DNA from: CAZXVW01 sp964644025
Lineage (GTDB): Bacteria > Acidobacteriota > Terriglobia > Bryobacterales > Bryobacteraceae
Direction of reading: 5' to 3'
Length of the DNA: 44,412 nt
Assembly: GCA_964644025.1 (NCBI GenBank)
Contig: CAZXVW010000008.1
Coordinates: 1 to 44,412, forward strand
Shown here: positions 39,648-44,412 of the stretch, in pieces
How the letters are laid out: every line of letters begins with the position of its first letter
Position numbering within the stretch: the first letter of the stretch is position 1
Program-made: the position numbers and the translations under genes
Notes under the pieces: model-generated
Databases searched by the model: none
The model's input: only the letters and a program-made list of their open reading frames with translations
What the model was told of the DNA's origin: nothing

Positions 39648-40460
39648 ATGTCGATAGTTACTATTTCCAGAGGCACCTTCTCCGGTGGCAAGATGCTGGC
39701 CGAATCCCTGGCCGCCAGCCTTGGTTTTCGTTGCGTGGACCGGGACGTGATCGTCGAGAAGGCGGCGGCGACGGGCGTCTCTCAGGACGAGCTGCGCGAC
39801 GCACTCCAGAAACCTCCGTCGTTTCTGGACCGCTTCGGGCACAAGAAATACACTTACCTCACGTTGATCCAGGCTGCGCTGGCCGAAGAGGTCAAGGAGG
39901 GGAAAGTCGTCTACCACGGCAATGCCGGCCACCTGTTGCTCAAGGGCGGCGGACCGGTGCTCCGGGTACGAATCATCGCGCCGCTGGAATTCCGCATCAA
40001 GATGGCCAACGAACGGCTGAAGCTCGACCGCGGGGAGGCGATCGCTTACATCCGCCGGGTGGATCACGAGCGGCAGAAGTGGACCCATTATCTGTACGGA
40101 GTCAATTGGGGTGATCCGTCCCTGTACGACATCGTCATCAACCTGGAATTCATTGACATCGCCGAAGCCTGCGACATCGCCAGCGGCATTGTCAGAAGGC
40201 AACGCTGTTTCGAGTTCGGCGCCGAGTGCCGCCGCGCGGCCGAGGATTTTGCTCTTGCTTGCCGGGTGAAAGCCAGTCTGGCGCTGGACCGCGCCACGCG
40301 TCACCTGGAATTTGATGTGAAGGCGGTTGACGGAGCGGTCTCCATTCAAGGCAAACTGTCGAGGCCGGAAGAGGTCAGGGACGTCGAGAGAGTGGCCGGG
40401 GCAGTGCCCGGAGTGAAGAGCCTGAACCTGGATGAACTCATCTCGCGGGTCGAAGCCTGA
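39648..40460 (+). CDS. Cytidylate-kinase-like protein with C-terminal BON domain
   Basis: ATG at 39648 with AGGGAG about nine bases upstream (chosen over an in-frame ATG at 39612). 270 residues: N-terminal P-loop kinase unit of the cytidylate-kinase-2 type (ISRGTFSGGKMLAESLAASL), then FRCVDRDVIVEKAA and YHGNAGHLLLKG. A C-terminal region (about 205-270) has the alternating pattern of a BON domain (LEFDVKAVDGAVSIQGKLSR, VPGVKSLNLDELIS). Real CMP kinases lack BON. Such proteins are met near TauE exporters and signalling genes; the phosphorylated substrate is unknown. It is divergent from the SUMT gene and 36 bases ahead of the first TauE paralogue. Confidence 0.78.
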   Translation: MSIVTISRGTFSGGKMLAESLAASLGFRCVDRDVIVEKAAATGVSQDELRDALQKPPSFLDRFGHKKYTYLTLIQAALAEEVKEGKVVYHGNAGHLLLKGGGPVLRVRIIAPLEFRIKMANERLKLDRGEAIAYIRRVDHERQKWTHYLYGVNWGDPSLYDIVINLEFIDIAEACDIASGIVRRQRCFEFGAECRRAAEDFALACRVKASLALDRATRHLEFDVKAVDGAVSIQGKLSRPEEVRDVERVAGAVPGVKSLNLDELISRVEA

Positions 40461-40466
40461 GTAGCT

Positions 40467-40483
40467 GCTGGTTTTTCACCAGC
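40467..40483 (+). promoter_or_regulatory. Small hairpin before the first TauE paralogue
   Basis: GCTGGT (40467-40472) and ACCAGC (40478-40483) form a 6-bp stem around TTTTC, directly ahead of the AGGGGAG ribosome site for the gene starting at 40497. No T-run follows. It may modulate expression between the kinase-BON gene and the exporters; evidence is structural only. Confidence 0.3.
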
Positions 40484-40496
40484 CAGGGGAGAACCA

Positions 40497-41468
40497 ATGT
40501 CAATCTTCCTGCCAGTGGCAGGAGTGAGCATGAGGTTGCCCTTGCTGATTGGTATTGGCGCCGTCGTCGGATTCCTGTCCGGCCTTCTCGGCGCGGGGGG
40601 AGGGTTTTTACAGTCTCCGACCCTGATCATGATCGGCATTCATCCCACCGTGGCCACCGCTTCCGGGGCCACTGCGATCGTGGCGATGTCTTCCTCGGGC
40701 ACGATGGCCCACTTCCGGCTGGGCCACGTGGACGCCAAGCTGGGGCTGTTCGTGGTTCCGGGCGGGTTGCTGGGAGCGGCGATCGGCGTTCACCTGATCA
40801 AGCTCTTGCGGGCGGCCGGCAACGCCGATTTGTTGGTCATTGCCGCCTATATTCTCTTGCTGGCTACGGTGGGCACTTCGATGTTCGTCCAAAGCCTGCG
40901 GAGCCACCTCTGCGGCGGGCCCGTTCAGAAACAGGGCCGGCCATCCGGTGCCCGGGCCTGGCTCGGCCGCCTCCCCCTGCAGGTGACGTTTCCCCGTTCC
41001 GGTGTCCGCCATTGTGCGTTGCTTCCCTTCGCAATGGGTGGCCTGATCGGCACGCTCACCGCCATCATGGGCGTGGGAGGCGGATTCCTGATGGTCCCGA
41101 TGATGGTTTACATCCTCGACATGCCCGCCCACGTGGCTGTTGGCACGGACCTGTTCCAGATCCTGATTACTTGCTCCGGCGTCGCGTTGCTGCAGTCCAC
41201 CGAGAATCACACGGTAGACCTGGTCCTTGTTCTTTGCCTGGCAATGGGATCCACGCTGGGCGCTCAGATCGGGGCCCGGCTAAGCCGGCTGCTCCGCGGT
41301 GATCAGCTCATTCTGTTGCTGGCGGTGCTGATGCTCCTGGTTATGGTGAAGCTGCTGGTGGGAGTTCTCCTGCCCCCCGCGAACCTTCTCCAGGCAATGG
41401 TGAATTGGGAGCTGCCCACCCTTGCCGGGCCGGCGCGGATCCCATGGGAGGTGGTCTGGCGCGCCTGA
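40497..41468 (+). CDS. TauE/SafE-family exporter, tandem copy 1
   Basis: 323 residues, about eight to nine helices in two half-repeats (VGFLSGLLGAGGGFLQSPTL near the start and IMGVGGGFLMVPMMVYILDM in the second half), with MSIFLPVAGVS as N-terminus as in the two following genes. Copy 1 is the most divergent of the three: the segment after the first repeat reads VATASGATAIVAMSSSGTMA, while copies 2 and 3 have VAAASDSCQIVAASSSG. A long soluble loop lies near residues 140-170. The likely substrate is sulfite or a related anion. It follows the kinase-BON gene by 36 bases. Confidence 0.86.
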   Translation: MSIFLPVAGVSMRLPLLIGIGAVVGFLSGLLGAGGGFLQSPTLIMIGIHPTVATASGATAIVAMSSSGTMAHFRLGHVDAKLGLFVVPGGLLGAAIGVHLIKLLRAAGNADLLVIAAYILLLATVGTSMFVQSLRSHLCGGPVQKQGRPSGARAWLGRLPLQVTFPRSGVRHCALLPFAMGGLIGTLTAIMGVGGGFLMVPMMVYILDMPAHVAVGTDLFQILITCSGVALLQSTENHTVDLVLVLCLAMGSTLGAQIGARLSRLLRGDQLILLLAVLMLLVMVKLLVGVLLPPANLLQAMVNWELPTLAGPARIPWEVVWRA

Positions 41469-41561
41469 CCGTTTAAGATCTGAAAATCTTTGTCGCTTTG
41501 GTACAATGTTTTAAGCTTCCTCGCGTGAGCTGCGGTGGTTGGTTGAGACTACGAGTGAGAT
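41469..41561 (+). promoter_or_regulatory. AT-rich gap with possible -10 element before TauE copy 2
   Basis: The 93 bases between the first two exporters are locally AT-rich, with TACAAT at 41502-41507 as a plausible -10. The hexamer 17 bases upstream (41479-41484) is only a weak -35. This allows the second and third copies to be expressed apart from the first. No terminator was found. Confidence 0.35.
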
Positions 41562-42641
41562 ATGGCGATCTTTCTTCCGGTTGCCGGTGTTAGCATCAGC
41601 TTGTTCATGCTGGTGGGGATCGGTGCCGCAGTTGGGATCTTGTCCGGCTTGTTCGGTGTCGGCGGTGGCTTCTTGATGACCCCCATCCTCATGATGATCG
41701 GTATCCCGCCGACGGTGGCGGCCGCCTCGGATTCCTGCCAGATTGTGGCCGCGTCCTCCTCGGGGGTAGCGGCCCACTTCCGGTTGGGCAACGTTGACAT
41801 CAAGATGGGCTCGGTACTGCTCGCCGGGGGACTGACCGGCGCGGCCATCGGCGTCCGGCTGATCAAGTTTCTGCGCTTCCTGGGTGAGGCTGACTTTGCA
41901 ATCACGCTGGCCTACATCATCGTGCTGGGCCTGGTGGGCGGTTACATGTTCGCCGAAAGCATCCAGAGCCTGCGGCGCGGCGCGGAGGTTCCGAGAGCTC
42001 ACCGGCGGCCGAAGCGGTCCAGCCTCATCAGCCGGTTGCCGTTTCAGATGGACTTTCCCCGGTCCGGCGTCCGCCATTCGGCCCTCGTTCCCTTTGGGCT
42101 GTGCACCGTGGTCGGCATCCTGGCGAGCATCATGGGCGTCGGCGGTGGCTTCATTATGTTGCCGATGATGGTTTACCTGTTGCGGATGCCGACGCACGTG
42201 GCCGTGGGCACCAGCCTCTTTCAAATCCTGTTCATGTGCGCTGGCGTCACTTACATGCAGGCTACGACGAACCATACCGTCGATCTCGTGCTGGCGATCC
42301 TGCTGGCGGCCGGCTCCACCATCGGCGCCCAGGTGGGCGCCCAGCTCAGCCGGCTGTTGCGGGGCAGCCAGTTGATTCTCTTGCTGGCCACGCTCGTTCT
42401 CCTCGTCACCGCAAAGATGGTGCTGAGCTTGGTCCTCCCTCCGGAGGAACTCCTCGTCCCGGCGGAAGCTTCCAATAAGAGCTGGGATGATCCGGCCCGT
42501 CACGGCGTCTATGCCAGCCAGCGCCTGCGTCCGGGGTCGGCTTCGCAGCACCACCGAATAGTAGCACCCTGCGATTCAAGATTCGACCTTCCGTATCCGA
42601 TCGTGCACCGGAGAGATTCATGTCTATCTTCCTTCCTGTAG
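41562..42641 (+). CDS. TauE/SafE-family exporter, tandem copy 2
   Basis: 359 residues with MAIFLPVAGVSISLFMLVG start and the two repeats (SGLFGVGGGFLMTPILMMIG and IMGVGGGFIMLPMMVYLLRM). Very similar to copy 3 throughout residues 1-300. After EELLVPAEA the reading frame runs on for about 55 residues with no hydrophobic segments or family likeness, overlapping the start of copy 3 by 22 bases. Copy 3 stops shortly after the equivalent point, so this tail probably arose by loss of a stop codon. Function as for copy 1; anion export is inferred from the family. Confidence 0.86.
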   Translation: MAIFLPVAGVSISLFMLVGIGAAVGILSGLFGVGGGFLMTPILMMIGIPPTVAAASDSCQIVAASSSGVAAHFRLGNVDIKMGSVLLAGGLTGAAIGVRLIKFLRFLGEADFAITLAYIIVLGLVGGYMFAESIQSLRRGAEVPRAHRRPKRSSLISRLPFQMDFPRSGVRHSALVPFGLCTVVGILASIMGVGGGFIMLPMMVYLLRMPTHVAVGTSLFQILFMCAGVTYMQATTNHTVDLVLAILLAAGSTIGAQVGAQLSRLLRGSQLILLLATLVLLVTAKMVLSLVLPPEELLVPAEASNKSWDDPARHGVYASQRLRPGSASQHHRIVAPCDSRFDLPYPIVHRRDSCLSSFL

Positions 42642-43534
42642 CAGGAGTTAGCATCAATTTGTTCCTTCTGATTGGCGTGGGCGGCGTCGTCGGTTTCATG
42701 TCCGGACTGTTCGGCGTCGGCGGAGGTTTCTTGTTAACCCCGATCCTGATGATGATCGGGATCCCACCAACAGTGGCGGCTGCTTCGGATTCCTGCCAGA
42801 TCGTGGCCGCGTCGTCTTCCGGCACCGCGGCTCATTTCCGGCTCGGCAACGTGGACACGAAACTGGGCGGGATTCTTCTTCTCGGCGGCTTGGCGGGCGG
42901 CGCCATTGGCGTCCGCATCATCAAGCTGCTTCGGGAAATGGGCAGCGCCGACTTTGTCATTACGGTGTTTTATGTGGTAGTGCTCGGCGGCATCGGCGGC
43001 TTCATGTTCTTCGAGAGCCTGCAGAGTCTCCGCCGCGGGGCCGTGGTCCAGCGTCCGCATCGGGCCACGAAGGGGAAAGGCCTGGTGAGCCGCCTGCCTT
43101 TCCAGATGTACTTCCCTCGTTCGAAGGTGCGCCATTCCGTGCTGGTGCCCTTTTTCCTATGCGCGATCGTGGGAGTCATGGCCGCCATCATGGGCGTCGG
43201 CGGCGGCTTCATCATGGTGCCGATGATGGTCTACCTGCTCCGTATGCCCATGCATGTGGCCGTCGGCACGGATCTTTTTCAGATCCTGTTCACTTGCGCT
43301 GGGGTGACCTATATGCAGGCCACCACCAATCACACCGTGGACCTCGTCCTGGCAATCCTGCTGGCGCTCGGCTCGACCATCGGCGCCCAGATCGGCGCCC
43401 GAGTCGGTAAGCTCCTTCGAGGCGACCAGCTCAAGATTATCCTGGCCTCTATCGTCCTGCTTGTGATGGTGAAGATGGCGGTCGGGTTGATTACCACTCC
43501 GGCCAGCTTGTTGGATCCTGCAGGGGGTCATTGA
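42620..43534 (+). CDS. TauE/SafE-family exporter, tandem copy 3
   Basis: 304 residues with MSIFLPVAGVSINLFLLIGV, then SGLFGVGGGFLLTPILMMIG, SDSCQIVAASSSGTAAHFRL and a second repeat IMGVGGGFIMVPMMVYLLRM. About eight to nine helices; a polar loop about residues 135-170 (VQRPHRATKGKG) lies on the cytoplasmic side. It begins inside the end of copy 2 (22-base overlap) and is followed after 1 base by the TIGR02186-like gene, so those three are probably co-translated. Substrate is not visible from sequence. Confidence 0.87.
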   Translation: MSIFLPVAGVSINLFLLIGVGGVVGFMSGLFGVGGGFLLTPILMMIGIPPTVAAASDSCQIVAASSSGTAAHFRLGNVDTKLGGILLLGGLAGGAIGVRIIKLLREMGSADFVITVFYVVVLGGIGGFMFFESLQSLRRGAVVQRPHRATKGKGLVSRLPFQMYFPRSKVRHSVLVPFFLCAIVGVMAAIMGVGGGFIMVPMMVYLLRMPMHVAVGTDLFQILFTCAGVTYMQATTNHTVDLVLAILLALGSTIGAQIGARVGKLLRGDQLKIILASIVLLVMVKMAVGLITTPASLLDPAGGH

Positions 43535-43535
43535 T

Positions 43536-44333
43536 ATGAGACGATGGAAAATGCTTTTCGCGTTGGTTACCGGCCTGTTTCTGTGCTCCGTTTCCCTGAC
43601 GAGTGCGCCTGCCCCGGCCTGTGCGGATCAGGCTTTGCAATTGACTCCGCCGGTCATCGAAATCGGGACATTCTATAACGGTGCCGAGATCCGTATCGAA
43701 GGAGCTGCTGAGCCCGGATCCCAGATCGTCGTCGTGATCGAGGGACCCGAAACGGAAGAGGTCTTCAACAAGAAGGGCCGCGTCGGGCCGATCTGGGTCA
43801 CCACGGGCAAAGTGCACATTGCCGGGGTCCCTTCGCTGCGGCTTGTCGTGACTCCTGAACCACTGAACAACGTGCTCAGCCAGGAGATCATCGAGAAGTA
43901 CGAGCTCAGTGACGCCGCCGTCAAGAGGCGCATGCGGATCGAACCGGCCACCGAGGACCTGGAGGTCATCAAGGATAATTTTATTGACATGAAGGTAAAC
44001 GAAGGCCTGTATCGCACTTCCACCGGTGGCGTCACTCTCGGCACGCCATCGGCTGGCTGTGTGCCGTACACGGCCCTTATCCAATGGCCGAAAATAGCCC
44101 CTCCGGCCTCCTACGAGATCCGGGTGTACCAGTGCCGCGATGGGGAGGTTCTCGGCCAGAGTTCGGCCCGGCTGGAGGTGGTAAAGATCGGTTTTCCTGC
44201 CCGTCTGTCCTCGCTCGCTCGGGACCGGGCGCCACTTTACGGAGCGCTCTCGGTCATTATCGCTCTCCTGGCCGGATTCGGTATTGATTTTCTCGCCTCC
44301 AAGCTGGGCAAGAAAGGTCCCGCCGCTCACTGA
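43536..44333 (+). CDS. TIGR02186-like exported protein with C-terminal membrane anchor
   Basis: 265 residues: signal peptide (about 1-30, ending APACADQ), a beta-rich periplasmic part and one C-terminal helix (about residues 237-256: LYGALSVIIALLAGFGIDFL) followed by a basic end. LTPPVIEIGTFYNGAEIRIE, a VVVIEGP segment and VWTTTGKVHIAGVPSLRL-like blocks (here WVTTGKVHIAGVPSL) are those of the TIGR02186 family, proteins usually encoded beside TauE/SafE exporters. It starts 1 base after copy 3, with AGGGGG upstream. It may be a periplasmic partner of the exporter; no enzyme motif is seen. Confidence 0.82.
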   Translation: MRRWKMLFALVTGLFLCSVSLTSAPAPACADQALQLTPPVIEIGTFYNGAEIRIEGAAEPGSQIVVVIEGPETEEVFNKKGRVGPIWVTTGKVHIAGVPSLRLVVTPEPLNNVLSQEIIEKYELSDAAVKRRMRIEPATEDLEVIKDNFIDMKVNEGLYRTSTGGVTLGTPSAGCVPYTALIQWPKIAPPASYEIRVYQCRDGEVLGQSSARLEVVKIGFPARLSSLARDRAPLYGALSVIIALLAGFGIDFLASKLGKKGPAAH

Positions 44334-44412
44334 GTCGGGACCGCCGGCCGGCGGAGATCTCGCCGGCTACGCCCTCCCCCGATTCGGGTCCCCCGGCCAC
44401 CGGGGACGCCGT
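44334..44412. other. End of window with a perfect 14-base palindrome
   Basis: After the TIGR02186-like stop there is CCGCCGGCCGGCGG (44341-44354), a perfect palindrome, followed by a second imperfect inverted repeat around GAGATCTC. No T-run follows. It could be part of a transcript end or a GC-rich repeat, but the window ends too soon to judge. No gene is seen. Confidence 0.35.

Noticed and set aside
1..44412. Search for tRNA, rRNA, CRISPR arrays, insertion sequences and integrases
   Set aside because: No regularly spaced direct repeats, no transposase or integrase motifs in any strong frame, and no tRNA-like cloverleaf or rRNA stretch were noticed by reading; a dedicated scan was not possible.

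Overview
The window is a GC-rich bacterial segment built around one very complete dissimilatory sulfur energy-metabolism locus. In one direction, and almost without gaps, it carries aprBA (APS reductase), qmoABC (quinone-interacting oxidoreductase), dsrABD (sulfite reductase and its activator), dsrL, dsrC and dsrMKJOP. DsrD, and the absence of dsrEFH here, point to a sulfate/sulfite-reducing direction. A DsrL-type NAD(P)H oxidoreductase is better known from sulfur oxidisers and from the reductive, non-canonical lineages such as Acidobacteriota. The flanking secreted GH29-like and GH32-like glycosidases suggest a polysaccharide-degrading phylum (Acidobacteriota is my first guess, not proven). 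sat and dsrN are not in the window.

Layout. 1-3106: the 3' end of a GH32-like gene and two exported GH29-like genes. 3107-3776: a non-coding leader ending in a terminator-like hairpin just before aprB. 3777-11971: aprB, aprA, a small zinc-ribbon gene, a YkgJ-type cysteine-cluster gene, then qmoA, qmoB and qmoC, with overlapping or tightly packed genes from the zinc ribbon to qmoB. 12098-14696: dsrA, dsrB, dsrD and a strong intrinsic terminator. 14732-22876: a ferritin-like gene, dsrL, dsrC, an RsbRD_N-domain gene, dsrM, dsrK, dsrJ, dsrO, dsrP. 22886-25470: a YeiH-type transporter, a 56-residue membrane peptide and a TauE/SafE-type exporter. 25499-28018 (minus strand): an octaheme cytochrome c fused to a membrane cytochrome b. 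28255-33160: a second, Hmc/Tmc-like membrane redox complex (CCG protein, NarI-like cytochrome b, four-cluster ferredoxin, NrfD fused to a hexaheme cytochrome). 33157-35920: a cysteine-containing PAS sensor kinase and two stand-alone receivers, translationally coupled to the complex. 35928-39525 (minus strand): a CoA-disulfide-reductase/rhodanese protein and a SUMT (siroheme) methyltransferase fused to a second methyltransferase-like domain. 39648-44333: a cytidylate-kinase-like/BON protein, three tandem TauE/SafE paralogues and a TIGR02186-like membrane protein.

How it fits together (inference from known families). APS reductase receives electrons from the quinone pool through Qmo. DsrAB reduces sulfite with DsrD as activator and DsrC as the carrier of the sulfur as a trisulfide. 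DsrMKJOP returns electrons from menaquinol/periplasm to DsrC, and DsrL may link NAD(P)H to DsrAB. The SUMT protein supplies siroheme precursor, the exporters may control sulfite or related anions, and the second membrane complex and the octaheme-cytochrome-b protein would move electrons between periplasmic cytochromes, quinones and a cytoplasmic disulfide/thiol partner. The least described parts are the accessory genes inside the core operons, the fused redox proteins, and the sensor/exporter module.
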